Assembly (NCBI GenBank): GCA_910589415.1
Contig: OU342637.1
Span: 23,845,162 to 23,909,161 of the forward strand
Length of the DNA: 64,000 bases
Reading direction: 5' to 3'
Source of the DNA: Malachius bipustulatus
Lineage: Eukaryota > Arthropoda > Insecta > Coleoptera > Melyridae
Shown: one piece after another, positions 46,817 through 56,940 of the stretch
Position numbering within the stretch: the stretch's first letter is position 1
Layout: the number at the start of each line of letters is the position of its first letter
Translations under genes and position numbers: made by a program
The notes under the pieces: model-generated
Database searches by the model: none
Seen by the model: the letters and a program-made list of their open reading frames with translations, nothing else
What the model was told of the DNA's origin: nothing

Positions 46817-47604
46817 CCCTTAACTGGTATACACCTTTTTTCTAACGTAACTGGTATTATGGGGTACAGCTGACCCCAATTTGAAACTGGAGTAACCAGA
46901 AAAAAACAGTCGATAAAGACATTTTGGAGAAACAAGCACACTCTTTAGCAAAACAATTATTATATTGATTAATAAAATATAGATATTTCCTGAAAGTAAA
47001 AAAAATATCGACCTACTTGAAAACATTTACAAAAACATATAATTTTTTCAGGTCTCTGAAAAATTGATTCTAAAACTCAAACAAAGAATGTCATGGTCCT
47101 AAGACCGCCTGTTCTTCTTTTTTAGTCTTCATCAGACGACTTGTAACAAACAAAAACATAATAATTAGAATGTTGGTAAAAAACTGACACTGACGTTTTG
47201 TCTTACATTTCCAAGATAGTGTTGCAGGCATTATAACATTTACTAGAACACTTTCTCTGTCAGATAGATCGCTATTTAACTCGTCGAAAACTCCAGACGA
47301 TCTTGGCCCTTCTTCTAGATCACTATCATACATTAAAATATCTGCAAGTTCTTTATCAGATAAAAATTTGCGCGGCATATTTAAATATAAAAAAAACGTA
47401 ACTGGTATATTGGGGTCAGAACTGACCCCAACAGACTATATCTACAAATCAGTGCAAGATACACCTTCACACGTAAACACCGTCTAAAAGGCTCTGATTT
47501 AGGAGGGTACTGAGCTGCTCGGCATTGTGTTGTCAAAACTAACGAATTTCCTTGAGATTTAATTCACTTGGGGTCAGGAGTGACGCCAGTATACCAGTCA
47601 AGGG
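46817..47604. mobile_element. piggyBac-type element, 788 bp, internally deleted
   Basis: Flanked by TTAA (46813-46816 and 47605-47608), the obligatory piggyBac target. Terminal repeats are CCCTTAACTGGTATAC and, inverted, CCCTTGACTGGTATAC, differing at one base. Subterminal ACGTAACTGGTAT and GGGGTMAG-CTGACCCC motifs occur at both ends. The interior keeps only the 5' end of a transposase gene. Confidence 0.9.
47091..47378 (-). pseudogene. piggyBac transposase N-terminal fragment
   Basis: The ATG at 47378 opens MPRKFLSDKELADILMYDSD, then LEEGPRSSGVFDELNSDLSD. This is the acidic, Asp/Glu-rich leader typical of piggyBac-derived transposases (the DSDLEE ... SD pattern). After about 45 codons the frame runs into unrelated Lys/Phe-rich sequence and stops at 47091. 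The catalytic DDE-like domain and the C-terminal cysteine-rich domain are gone. The fragment is inactive, but the element's ends could still be moved by a related transposase. Confidence 0.7.
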
Positions 47605-47873
47605 TTAACAATTTTCTACTAAAGTTGGTATCAGTCTCACGAAATAGCTTTTTTCTAAAATTCAAACGGTCGCCATTGTAACACTGTTTGGCGGTTTTGA
47701 CTTTTTTGTTTTTACGACGGGTCTAACGATCATCATAAATTCATTTGACCGCTTCAAAACTACCACCAGAAATAACTGGAAAGAAATATTTCATTTCTGA
47801 ATTTTTTAGTGGCATCTATTTTCGATTAAGTTTTAACTTTTTAGCAGTTTTGGAATAGTATATTGTGGAACAA

Positions 47874-47973
47874 GTGCGGAAAAGAGAAAATTTCTCACGA
47901 GTGTGAAAGAATTGTGACACGAGACGAAGTCGAGTGTCACAATTCACACGAGTGTGAAATTTCTTTTCCGCAC
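47874..47973. repeat. 100-bp hairpin, left arm
   Basis: Begins GTGCGGAAAAGAGAAAATTT and ends AAATTTCTTTTCCGCAC. The inner stem is TTGTGACACGAGA / TCGAGTGTCACAA. It is the mirror copy of 57716-57815. Confidence 0.85.
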
Positions 47974-48019
47974 GTGCTATACACAGTACTTTTCCTACGA
48001 CCACAATTTAACAGATTAA

Positions 48020-48229
48020 TTATTTAACAAATTTAACACATAAATTATTTTTTTCTGACAATGGTCTGCTTTTATGACCTTTTCTCCAATTTATGAAATG
48101 TTTATAAGCAGATTCGTATTTTTCTCTCGAAACTATAGGTAGCAAATTCAAAGAACACAAACCTGCTTGTTTTCTGACTTCAGCAGATGGTGTATTTTCT
48201 GCTTCAAATTCAAAGGAATCAGAATCCAT
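48020..48229 (-). pseudogene. Tyrosine-recombinase N-terminal fragment, left arm (YR copy 2)
   Basis: A 69-codon frame from ATG 48229, containing RKQAGLCSLNLLPIVSREKY, then ESAYKHFINWRKGHKSRPLS. It is nearly identical in the core to the right-arm copy (57464) and shares the LNLLP...Y...NW skeleton with 5105-5290. The pattern resembles the N-terminal core-binding domain of tyrosine-recombinase-like transposon proteins in arthropods. The catalytic domain is absent and the frame ends soon after the expected first helices. The hairpin lies just downstream in the fragment's own orientation. Confidence 0.5.
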
Positions 48230-49175
48230 TATAATGATAGGTAACTAAAATTTATTTTTTCAGACTACCTAGGTATTATTTTCAATTATTCTACCAATGA
48301 CTTTTTAATATTACTATTATATACTGTTAAATCATTGAATTCTACCGACAATATTATTATTATTTATTATTAGACTCCGTATCTAAACTAAAAATAAAGT
48401 GCATGACGTGGAGCCTGGAGACGTGGTAGATATGCAACTTCCACACAACGCAGGCGCAGTCGTGGATTGAAGTTAGAGGTGTGCGAGTTTTCACGTTCGT
48501 GAATTTGATTTGAACGCTACGCAATGCTGTTATTAGCGATCAACTCGTAAATTTTAATAATTACTGCCACAAGAGAATAATGAGTATATTTTATAGTCTT
48601 GTCGGGTTCTATGTTATCCCATTTGTGTTTATTTTATTACCTTGAAGCTTTAAATGAATAGTTATTCCATTAACAATAAGTAACAGTGAGTTCTCAGTTA
48701 CCGCCCATCTTTACATTAAAACAGTACGGAAACGATTTTTGGCTATGCCTTATGTCACTTTGTCGCACAGTTTTGGATACGTGAGAAATCTGCTAGTTTG
48801 CGCACAAAAAACGATGCGCAAAGTAGTGTTTTGTATAGTGGTCGTAGGAAAATATTTTTTCCTAGGATTTACAGTATGTAAACAATAGTGATGGGCGGTA
48901 ACTGAGAACTCAACTGTTACTTATTGTTAATGGAATAACTATTCATTTAAAGCTTCAAGGTAATAAAATAAACACAAATGGGATAACATAGAACCCGACA
49001 AGACTATAAAATAGACTCATTATTCTCTTGTGGCAGTAATTATTAAAATTTACGAGTTGATCGCTAATAACAGCCAAATCAAATTCACGAACGTGATCGT
49101 GAAAATAACTCGCACACCTCTACTAACTTCAATCTACGACGCGCAGCGCTTGCGTTATTGTGTAGAAGTTGCATA

Positions 49176-49451
49176 AATTTTATTTCGGACGTTTTTGGGA
49201 ATGTTTTTAAAAACGATTAAAAACAATTAAAGACACAAGTTACTTTAAGCGAGTTTAATTCTAAACTGAAACTAAAACATTACATTTTCTCATCATTCCA
49301 TGATGAGTTGATTCATGGGTAAATATAGAATACGCTGATTCCATGGAAACTGCTGCTCGAGTCTTGAGACAATCCAAGAAATCTAGCTTTACATAATAAA
49401 GTATAAAGTATCTTAATATTATACAGGGTGATTGATCATAGATTCGTAACT
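49176..49451 (-). repeat. 3' LTR of the errantivirus, 276 bp
   Basis: By eye identical to 56941-57216. It includes TATTATACAGGGTG and a CCATGGAA block. On the minus strand it follows the polypurine tract directly. Confidence 0.95.
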
Positions 49452-49462
49452 CCTCCATCCCT
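49452..49462 (-). other. Polypurine tract
   Basis: AGGGATGGAGG on the minus strand immediately before the 3' LTR, the plus-strand DNA primer site in reverse transcription. The env stop codon (TAG, 49463-49461) overlaps its first bases. Confidence 0.85.
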
Positions 49463-51200
49463 AGAGAAGAACCCTGGGGTTAGCCACTGGGTTCGTAATT
49501 TTTAATTCTGGTTGAACCCGAGTTTCCGGCATTGGAATTTTCTTAAACTTATTAACATATAGATAATATAAAACATAAATGATTAAGCAAATTAATATAA
49601 CATAAAGCATAATTGTCCAAAAACTTATTCTATTAAAATGTATAGGTACTTTGGATACACTATCCAATTTGTTGTTTTGAATTTCCAAAGCTCCTTGTAT
49701 ACTTTTGATTTCATCAAGATTTACAGAATCTAATTTTAAAGATTTAAATTTTACAATGGAATTTTCCATTTGATTAAAATCAAGGTCTAATTTCGGAAGT
49801 TCAATTAATTTGTACCTATTTTGAATATTCTGATAAGTTTTTATTTTCATGTCTTTGATTTTCACTTCACAATAAGGGCTTAATTCTAACACATAGGTAC
49901 CTTTGAGCGGGATATTTTCCGAATTTGTACCACACAATTGAATAGCCACTGAGTTTTCTGGAGATATCACAATCCACTGATTATTTTCCAATTTCTGTAC
50001 TTTGATATCTTCAATCTCGGTTGACACTTGTCGACAGTTTGTTATGTTGTTTGCGAATCTCAATATCTGGATTTCACAGGGACATTTTTCATCTTCTCGA
50101 ATTTTCTGTGGGTTTGTTTCATGACATAGGTATTCGTTCTTGACGACTTCTTGACATTTTTCGTTCGAAAACATGTAGCTTTGCTCATTTAGGATGAGGT
50201 ATTTGGACTCTGGTAAAATTGTTTTAAAGGAATTCCGGACTGGTGTCGGTAAAGGATATAAATGATAATAATTATAAACCTCGTCTTCTACAATCGGAAT
50301 TTCTAAAATCATTATAATTTTGTTTTGTTTACTGTAACTCTTTATATTTAGAGTTTTTTCCATAAGTAGCAAATTGCTTAGAGTTGGTTTAAAAGCTAGT
50401 CTATTCTTCGTTAAATGGCCTTCTATCATTTGTACTTCTTTCAATAGATCTTGAGGATCAACAATTGAATTGTGAAATGTGTTCAACTTAGCAAATGTGA
50501 TAGCAACTTCTAATTTTTCCAGCATGTCATAAATTATTTGAAATTCAGTGATCATTTGGAAAGTTACCATTTGTATTAAGAAGTAATGATGAGTTGCAGT
50601 TTTTCCTAATTCGATCGATTTTATTACTTGTTCAAGTTGCACGATTCTAGATTCTAATGCTAACTGATTGTGTGACAGAACCTTGGTATTATTTTCAAAA
50701 GTTTCAATTGATTTTTGAAGTAGTGTAATTTGATCTTTGACCAATGTTTTAATTTTTATTTGGTTATCAGACAACGTATCAATTGCTTGATCATATTTTT
50801 CGGCGTCTGATTCGTCTAAGTTTCCTGTAATTGCTTTAATTACTGATCCAAGTCCGTCTATAAGGCCTCGTTTTGATCTTTTTTGAATTAATGGGTTCAA
50901 TTGACTGATTTGCAACATTATTTTGTTGTTTAGTATATTTAGTAGATTATAGGAATTGTAAAATTCTCTGGCATAGCCATCTTTTGTTTTATTACTTTCT
51001 AATGCAATTTTAAGTGCATGAAATTTTGTTTGCAAGATGTTAAATTCATTAATTATATTACTAATATCAAATATCTGAATAAAAGACCAATTGTCTATTT
51101 TATTCTGGGCACTACCTAGTTTTAGAGGTAGCAGGCCAGGGTTGTCATTACAGTTTGTGTATTTTGGTCGGGTCAGTTGACTTGCTGAGTAGGAGAGGAT
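49461..51200 (-). CDS. env: Errantivirus envelope (baculovirus F-like), env
   Basis: Membrane fusion glycoprotein related to insect errantivirus Env and baculovirus F. From the first in-frame TTG (51035) there are 524 codons, but the frame is open further upstream with conserved-looking residues (PGLLPLKLGSAQ, then NWSFIQIFDIS), so the product is longer. No ATG was found, as expected if env uses a spliced RNA. The best acceptor is CTCTTGTTACAG|G at 51202-51203, inside the end of pol, giving 579 codons. A furin-type site RSKR (residues 53-56 from the TTG) precedes GLIDGLG, the start of the fusion peptide. Heptad-like helices follow. One transmembrane segment lies at about residues 472-494 with a 30-residue tail. 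The splice donor and signal peptide were not located. Confidence 0.85.
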   Translation of the reverse strand: MLSYSASQLTRPKYTNCNDNPGLLPLKLGSAQNKIDNWSFIQIFDISNIINEFNILQTKFHALKIALESNKTKDGYAREFYNSYNLLNILNNKIMLQISQLNPLIQKRSKRGLIDGLGSVIKAITGNLDESDAEKYDQAIDTLSDNQIKIKTLVKDQITLLQKSIETFENNTKVLSHNQLALESRIVQLEQVIKSIELGKTATHHYFLIQMVTFQMITEFQIIYDMLEKLEVAITFAKLNTFHNSIVDPQDLLKEVQMIEGHLTKNRLAFKPTLSNLLLMEKTLNIKSYSKQNKIIMILEIPIVEDEVYNYYHLYPLPTPVRNSFKTILPESKYLILNEQSYMFSNEKCQEVVKNEYLCHETNPQKIREDEKCPCEIQILRFANNITNCRQVSTEIEDIKVQKLENNQWIVISPENSVAIQLCGTNSENIPLKGTYVLELSPYCEVKIKDMKIKTYQNIQNRYKLIELPKLDLDFNQMENSIVKFKSLKLDSVNLDEIKSIQGALEIQNNKLDSVSKVPIHFNRISFWTIMLYVILICLIIYVLYYLYVNKFKKIPMPETRVQPELKITNPVANPRVLL

Positions 51201-54200
51201 CCTGTAACAAGAGGGGGTTTTTTGAGTTCTTTGATATGAATGATTTCCTTCTTGTTTTTATTATTTTTACTTGTAATTTCGACACGATTTCTTTCCAATA
51301 AATTAGTAATCACATAAGGTCCTACAAACTTATTATGTTTTTTGTTCCTTACATTGGGATTTTGTTTAAAAACTGTTTGACCTAAATAAAATTCTTGACT
51401 GGTATCTCCTTTATCATTATTTTTCGAAACTATTTTTTCTTTATTAGATTCTAGGGATTCCTTCACTTTCTCGTATACATGTTCTAATTTTTTCTTATGT
51501 TCTTCTGCATACTCGTTAAAGAATGATTTTGGCAGAAATATTTCATTTGCATTTCTAGATTTCGTATGGCCAAAAGTTAGTTCGTATGGCGTAAAATTAG
51601 TAACACTATGGATTGAATTATTGTATCCAATTATGGCGTAATTCATTAAATTAGATTTTTCTTTGGGAAATTTTTCTAGCAATATTCTAAGATGTTCAAT
51701 TATTGTTGAATGGAACCTTTCCACAACACTGTTAGATTCATGATGTTTAGGGGTGGTAAAATGAATTTTTATACCATGTAAATTTAGAATTTCTTTTACG
51801 GTATCATTATTAAATTCAGTGCCATTATCTAAAATTAACTTTTCTGGTATACCGAATGATGTAAAGTATTTTATTAATGCGTTGGAAACGTCAATTGCAG
51901 TTTTTCCTACAATTTGATACGCTTGCGCAAATTTTGTAAACGAATCTACCATCGTCAAATAATTAATATTATCAAAAGTAAAAGTATCTACATTTACAAT
52001 TTGAAAAGGTTTAGATGCAGTTTCTGTAATCATGAGAGGTGTATATGGATTTTTTCTAGCGTATTTTGTCTTTTGACAAATATCACAAGAGTTGATATAA
52101 TTCGTGATACTAGTTTTCATATTAATCCAGTAATAATTTCTCTTTATGTACTCTAAGGTTTCGTTTATTCCTCGGTGATTTGTTTTTCCTTCGTGGTGGA
52201 TTTTTATTAACATGATTTGTTCTTCTTTATCAGTTACTGAATTTACTTTCTGTGTACAGCGAATCAATTTAAGTTTTGATTCTGAAAAATGCTGTAAATA
52301 AATTTTATTAAATTGTTTGTAAAGCAAATCATTATGAAAATGCATACAGTATGTCTTATTTGAGACCGTATAATCTCTTAGGAATTCTATAATAAATTTT
52401 TCATTTTTATTTTCTGGTATTTTAACCGTGATAATTTTATGGTGTTCGTAATTTTCCTGTTTAACGTCAAGTTTGAAATAAGGGTGTGGAATGACGATTA
52501 TTTGATTGACTTTATTATTGATTATTTCCTCTAAGATTTTTATTCCGTTATTTGTTGTTTCATTGAAGTTTGAATGTTGCGTGGATTTTGGGTATTTCTC
52601 ACCTACAGGTTTTAATGTTACATCTTGTATGATTTTAATGTTTGATTGACTAGGTTGATTTTCAACAATTTGATTTTCTATATTCGATTGATTAGGTTGA
52701 TTTTCAACGATTGGATTTTCTGCTAAGCTTCGTAAGTATTCTAAGACTTCTTTATCAATTTCTCCGGGATTATTAATAATCGACTCGTCTTCTAGGGCAT
52801 TGACTGTTATTCTAGAAAGAGCGTCAGCGACTAAATTTAATTTACCTGGTTTATGAATAATTTTATAATCGAAATCTTCTAGCTTAAGTCTCCATCGGAC
52901 TAATTTCGAATTCGGATCTCTGTAGTTGAATAAATATATTAAAGGGCGATGGTCGCAATATATTGTAAACTTGCGTCCGAACAAATAAGGTCGAAAATAT
53001 TTACAAGCCCATACTATGCTCAAAAGTTCGCGGTCTATTGCGCTATATTTTTGTTCACTTTCATTTAAGGTTCGTGATGCAAATGCTATCGGCTTATCAC
53101 TACCTGTAGTATTCTGCGAGAGTACTGCTCCAAGGGCAATGCTTGATGCGTCCGTCGTTAAAATAAATTCTTTCGAAAAATCAGGGTACTGTAAGATCGG
53201 GGCATTAATTAAGAGATTTTTACATGTATTAAAAGAATCAATAAAATCTTTATCATGCTTGATGGAACTATTCTTCTTTAAACATTTAGTCATCGGTTTT
53301 GTGATCTTAGCAAAATCTTTAATAAACTTTCTGTAATAACCGACTAAACCTAAAAAGCTTTTAATCTCTTTTTGCGTCTTTGGCAATGGATAATTTTTTA
53401 TTGCGTCAATTTTGTCGGGATTCGGTTTAACACCGTTTGTTGTAATTACATGTCCTAGGTATGATACTTCCTTTCTTAAAAATTCTGATTTATCTAATTG
53501 TATTTTAAAATTTGCCTGTCTGAGTCTTTCAAAAACTGATTGTAAACGTTCGATATGTTCTTGTAAGGATGTACTAAAAATTACTATATCGTCGAGGTAA
53601 ACTAGACAAGTTTCATTTTGAATACCACGTAAAATATTGTCCATTACGCGTTGGAACGTGGATGGTGCATTTTTGAGTCCGAAAGGCATTCGTTTAAACT
53701 CATAATGACCGTTCTCAGTCGAAAATGCTGTTTTTTGAATATCATCAGGATGCATTTGGATTTGGTGGAATCCATTTGCTAGATCCAAAGTGGTAAAGTA
53801 TTGACTTTTTCCAAGCTTATCGAGTATATCCGTGATATTTGGAAGCGGATATTTATCATCAATAGTGCGATCATTTAATTTTCTATAATCAATCACCATT
53901 CTCCACTTTTTCTTACCTGAAGCGTCAGGCTTTTTTAGTACTATCCAAATTGGGCTTGACCAAGGGGATGTGGAATGTTGAATTATTCCTTGTTTAAGCA
54001 TTTTTTCTACTTGGTCTTTTACTTCCTGTTTATGGACGTGTGGGTATCGATATGATTTTGTAAATACTGGACTTTCTTCCGTTAAATTAATTTTATGTTG
54101 AATTTCGTGAGTAAAACTTAAGGGAATATCTTCGGTATAAAAAATATCTCGATATTGATAACACAAATTTCTAATTGCTTCTTTTTCTTCGCGATTGCAA

Positions 54201-54940
54201 TGTTCAAGTCTTAAGTTTTTTAAATTTGATTTTAACGAATTATCGTAATTTTGAGAAAAATCTACAGAATCGGTTTCCATTTTTTCTATAAAATTCAACT
54301 CAGCAATATTTAAATGTTCTACATTAAATGGTTCGTTAATTTCGATTTTTGCTGGATTGATACTTGAATTAATTATTGTTGTAATTGCAAAATAATTATT
54401 GATGTTAACTATCGCTTGCGGGGATTCTAGTTGATTTCCGAATTTAATATAATTTAATAATCCTAAACCTTTTTCTTGGTTAACTGGTAGTTTTACAACT
54501 TTTTCAGTTCTTGGTGGAATAGTCAGGATTTGTTTATTTAGTTTTAATTTATTTTTTAAATTCGTGAATTCCTCCGTTTCGTATATTATAGGAATAGTAA
54601 CTCTAGGTGTAATAATTTGCTTAGCGTGCATATTTACGCAGGCTTTTATTTGCTTCAATAAATCTATACCTATAAGTCCATCATATTTTTCACTAAATTT
54701 GAACAGATAGAACTTATGATTTTCAGGAACTTTAAAAATGTTGAATATAGGAATATTCATGACTTCGTTGTGATAGCTAATACTATGAGCTGTTTGTATA
54801 TTGAAGTCTTCATTAAAAATGAATTTTTTATAAAATTTATACCCTAAATCTGGGTTCATTAAACTTCGTGAACTACCTGTATCTATAAGAAAATTTGCGT
54901 TTAATTGGGGGATGTAAATGTATGGCAAATTTGCTTTCAC
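51173..54940 (-). CDS. pol: Errantivirus Pol: protease, reverse transcriptase, RNase H, integrase
   Basis: A 1255-codon frame starting at GTG 54940; it is really reached by -1 frameshift from gag. Aspartic protease has D20-T-G-S-S. The reverse transcriptase has LPLPNITDILDKL-type fingers and catalytic Y448-L-D-D. RNase H begins with T-D597-A-S and has DRELLSIVWACK. Integrase has an H-H-C-C zinc finger (HHEGKTNHRG ... CDICQK) and the catalytic triad D985, D1038, E1074, with the last two separated by 35 residues as is standard. The C-terminus has a GPY/F-type module (KFVGPYVI) and no chromodomain. No stop or frameshift was seen, so the enzyme set looks functional. The last codons overlap the env frame. 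Confidence 0.95.
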   Translation of the reverse strand: MKANLPYIYIPQLNANFLIDTGSSRSLMNPDLGYKFYKKFIFNEDFNIQTAHSISYHNEVMNIPIFNIFKVPENHKFYLFKFSEKYDGLIGIDLLKQIKACVNMHAKQIITPRVTIPIIYETEEFTNLKNKLKLNKQILTIPPRTEKVVKLPVNQEKGLGLLNYIKFGNQLESPQAIVNINNYFAITTIINSSINPAKIEINEPFNVEHLNIAELNFIEKMETDSVDFSQNYDNSLKSNLKNLRLEHCNREEKEAIRNLCYQYRDIFYTEDIPLSFTHEIQHKINLTEESPVFTKSYRYPHVHKQEVKDQVEKMLKQGIIQHSTSPWSSPIWIVLKKPDASGKKKWRMVIDYRKLNDRTIDDKYPLPNITDILDKLGKSQYFTTLDLANGFHQIQMHPDDIQKTAFSTENGHYEFKRMPFGLKNAPSTFQRVMDNILRGIQNETCLVYLDDIVIFSTSLQEHIERLQSVFERLRQANFKIQLDKSEFLRKEVSYLGHVITTNGVKPNPDKIDAIKNYPLPKTQKEIKSFLGLVGYYRKFIKDFAKITKPMTKCLKKNSSIKHDKDFIDSFNTCKNLLINAPILQYPDFSKEFILTTDASSIALGAVLSQNTTGSDKPIAFASRTLNESEQKYSAIDRELLSIVWACKYFRPYLFGRKFTIYCDHRPLIYLFNYRDPNSKLVRWRLKLEDFDYKIIHKPGKLNLVADALSRITVNALEDESIINNPGEIDKEVLEYLRSLAENPIVENQPNQSNIENQIVENQPSQSNIKIIQDVTLKPVGEKYPKSTQHSNFNETTNNGIKILEEIINNKVNQIIVIPHPYFKLDVKQENYEHHKIITVKIPENKNEKFIIEFLRDYTVSNKTYCMHFHNDLLYKQFNKIYLQHFSESKLKLIRCTQKVNSVTDKEEQIMLIKIHHEGKTNHRGINETLEYIKRNYYWINMKTSITNYINSCDICQKTKYARKNPYTPLMITETASKPFQIVNVDTFTFDNINYLTMVDSFTKFAQAYQIVGKTAIDVSNALIKYFTSFGIPEKLILDNGTEFNNDTVKEILNLHGIKIHFTTPKHHESNSVVERFHSTIIEHLRILLEKFPKEKSNLMNYAIIGYNNSIHSVTNFTPYELTFGHTKSRNANEIFLPKSFFNEYAEEHKKKLEHVYEKVKESLESNKEKIVSKNNDKGDTSQEFYLGQTVFKQNPNVRNKKHNKFVGPYVITNLLERNRVEITSKNNKNKKEIIHIKELKKPPLVTGSSPTQQVN

Positions 54941-54954
54941 TAAATTTAGTTGTA

Positions 54955-56397
54955 TTATGTCTGATTGGTTTGAGACTCTTCCTGGGAAAAATTTACATTT
55001 TTCTCATAATATTCGTTCATTGGGTTATTTTGACTATCAGATATAAATTGTTGTGATTCCTGCTGTCGATTATATTCGAAACTGTTGGGATCATCAGCAA
55101 TGTAATCTAATTCATCTTTTGGGTAATTATAATCGAAATAATTATAATAAGGTTGATCATTATTTTCGATTGGATTTTCGAATAATTGATCTTCCATCGA
55201 TGTAGAAGGATTATTTGGGTTTACGTCTTGTGCGTATAATTGTTGGAATTGGGGTCTTGGACGAAAGGTTTTCCTTGTAAGTCCTGTGGATGAAGTATCC
55301 ATTGGTTCAGGTCTAAAAGTAATCATTCTACTGGGATTTGGATTACTATTTTGAAATTGATTTTGATTCTGATTTTGATTTTGTAACTGGAAATTATTAT
55401 TTGGTTTCCAAAATTGTTTATGTTCTAATGGGGGTCTAAAGAAATTATTTTGTGGTTGGTAATTATTTTGACCAAATCGAGTGTTAAAATTAGAAATTTG
55501 TGGTCTTTGTAAATTAGGGTTAGAAAATTGAGGTCTTTGTAAATTAGGGTTAGAAAATTGAGGTCTTTGATAATTTTGATTATAGTTCGTTTGTTGCGGT
55601 TTGTAATGAACCGGAAATAATTTTTGAATTGGCTTATGGGAATTTTGAGAATTAATATTATTTGATTTATTTAGGCTGTATAAGAAATTTTCTTCTTCAA
55701 CGACTAATGACATTGCTTTTTCAAGACTATCAGGATCTTTCAGGCGAATTATGCTCTGAATAGGATTGGGGATGCCTCTTATAAATGTTCTTAAAGCTAA
55801 CTTATCATAATTATCTATTCTAAGAATTTTTTCTTCTCGTGTTATTTCAAGAGAATTTAATTTAGACATTATTAAACTTCTAGCATCTTGACAGCGCATA
55901 CCAAAATTGTAAGGGGTTTCGTTTTTTGAGGGTCTTAGATTAATCAGATCTTGCTCCAAGCAATTAATATTTCTCTGATCACCAAAACATAGAGTCAATA
56001 AATTTTTGACTTGAGTCCAAGTGGTAAGTTCAGGTCTGGGACCAATCAATGTTAGTGCTCTACCTGATAATTTTCCAAGTATCGCTCTGTACAAAAAATT
56101 ATTAATTAGCGGATTATTTGCATCAGAAAAATTTGCTATTAAACATTCACAAGCTTCGATGAAAATGTTTAGTGTATTAGGATTTCCATCATAATGAGGA
56201 ACAGAATCTAAATACAAACGTAGAAGTTGATATTCAATTGGTTTTGCTGCCATTGTTTGATCTGTATTTTCGGTTTCGCTAGATTGACTTTGATTATTTG
56301 TATTTACAGTAGTACTTATTCTAGATTGATTCTGATTATTTTGAGTAATATTCCAACTATTTGCTAATTTATCGATCAATTCATCAATATCAGTCAT
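54955..56397 (-). CDS. gag: Errantivirus Gag, 480 aa
   Basis: The ATG at 56397 starts MTDIDELIDKLANSWNITQN, and the frame ends with TAA at 54955. The central part (about 75-240) is the capsid-like region. The C-terminal half is very rich in Asn and Gln and has no CCHC zinc knuckles, as usual in errantivirus Gag. About residues 278-305 carry a 10-residue repeat, RPQFSNPNLQ, twice plus a partial third, from 30-bp tandem repeats in the DNA. The N-terminus is rich in Gln, Ser and Asn. It forms the particle shell in the cytoplasm. The intact frame agrees with a young element. Confidence 0.9.
   Translation of the reverse strand: MTDIDELIDKLANSWNITQNNQNQSRISTTVNTNNQSQSSETENTDQTMAAKPIEYQLLRLYLDSVPHYDGNPNTLNIFIEACECLIANFSDANNPLINNFLYRAILGKLSGRALTLIGPRPELTTWTQVKNLLTLCFGDQRNINCLEQDLINLRPSKNETPYNFGMRCQDARSLIMSKLNSLEITREEKILRIDNYDKLALRTFIRGIPNPIQSIIRLKDPDSLEKAMSLVVEEENFLYSLNKSNNINSQNSHKPIQKLFPVHYKPQQTNYNQNYQRPQFSNPNLQRPQFSNPNLQRPQISNFNTRFGQNNYQPQNNFFRPPLEHKQFWKPNNNFQLQNQNQNQNQFQNSNPNPSRMITFRPEPMDTSSTGLTRKTFRPRPQFQQLYAQDVNPNNPSTSMEDQLFENPIENNDQPYYNYFDYNYPKDELDYIADDPNSFEYNRQQESQQFISDSQNNPMNEYYEKNVNFSQEESQTNQT
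54988..54994 (-). promoter_or_regulatory. Candidate -1 ribosomal frameshift site
   Basis: On the minus strand the gag codons GTA AAT TTT contain A-AAT-TTT, an X-XXY-YYZ heptamer, 33 nt before the gag stop. From here the -1 frame is open without a stop into pol (TTC CCA GGA AGA ... GTG AAA GCA). No strong pseudoknot was identified by eye. Confidence 0.6.
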
Positions 56398-56940
56398 TAA
56401 ATTATTATTTGAAAAATTATTAAATTATTTAATAAGACGAAATTTATTTTATTAATCAATCAAGGATATTAATAATAATAAAAAATGGAAATAGAGTTTT
56501 GCTACTTGACTCACGTTAAAATGATGATTATCTTCATTTCCTTAAGCTTATGCTAACTGGCTTTGGCGATGTGTGTCCTCTACCAGGGGTTGATGGTGTT
56601 GGCGATGTTGTCCTCTGCCACCGGGTTGTCTTGATGTCGGCGATGTGGTCCTCTATCAAGGGGTTGATGGTTTCGGCGATGTTGTCCTCTGCCACCGGGT
56701 TGTCTTGACGTCGGCGATGTTGTCCTTTATCAAGGGGTTGATGGTTTCGGCGATGTTGTCCTCTGCCACCGGGTTGTTGGATTCAGCGATGTAGTCTTCC
56801 TCCAACGAGCTCAAAATAACTCGTCTCCCAAATTTATCCAAAATTTGATGTTAGAACTTCGTCACATTAAACTGTTTCACAGACCGGGTTAACTCGCGAT
56901 TTTTGTCGAACCGTTAGTGACTCATCCTACTGACTGCGCC
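56398..56940 (-). promoter_or_regulatory. 5' leader of the errantivirus
   Basis: 543 bp between the 5' LTR and gag. It carries the primer-binding site next to the LTR and a tandem repeat array in the middle. No open frame of note; the env splice donor is presumably here or at the start of gag, but I could not choose one. Confidence 0.6.
56565..56792 (-). repeat. Tandem array in the errantivirus leader, alternating 36/38 bp
   Basis: GGCGATGT (one copy AGCGATGT) begins at 56565, 56601, 56639, 56675, 56713, 56749 and 56785. The spacings are 36, 38, 36, 38, 36 and 36. Two half-units (GGGGTTGATGG... and CACCGGGTTGTC...) form a 74-bp composite repeat. In gypsy of Drosophila the same position holds an insulator made of repeated protein-binding sites, so a regulatory role is plausible but unproven. 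Confidence 0.8.

Noticed and set aside
47816..48004. Frames reading through the 100-bp hairpins (also 57685-57882)
   Set aside because: They exist because the hairpin lacks stops in one frame; a palindrome coding for protein is less likely than a structural or binding function.
53016..53336. Open frames on the plus strand inside pol and env
   Set aside because: Shadows of the strongly supported minus-strand genes.
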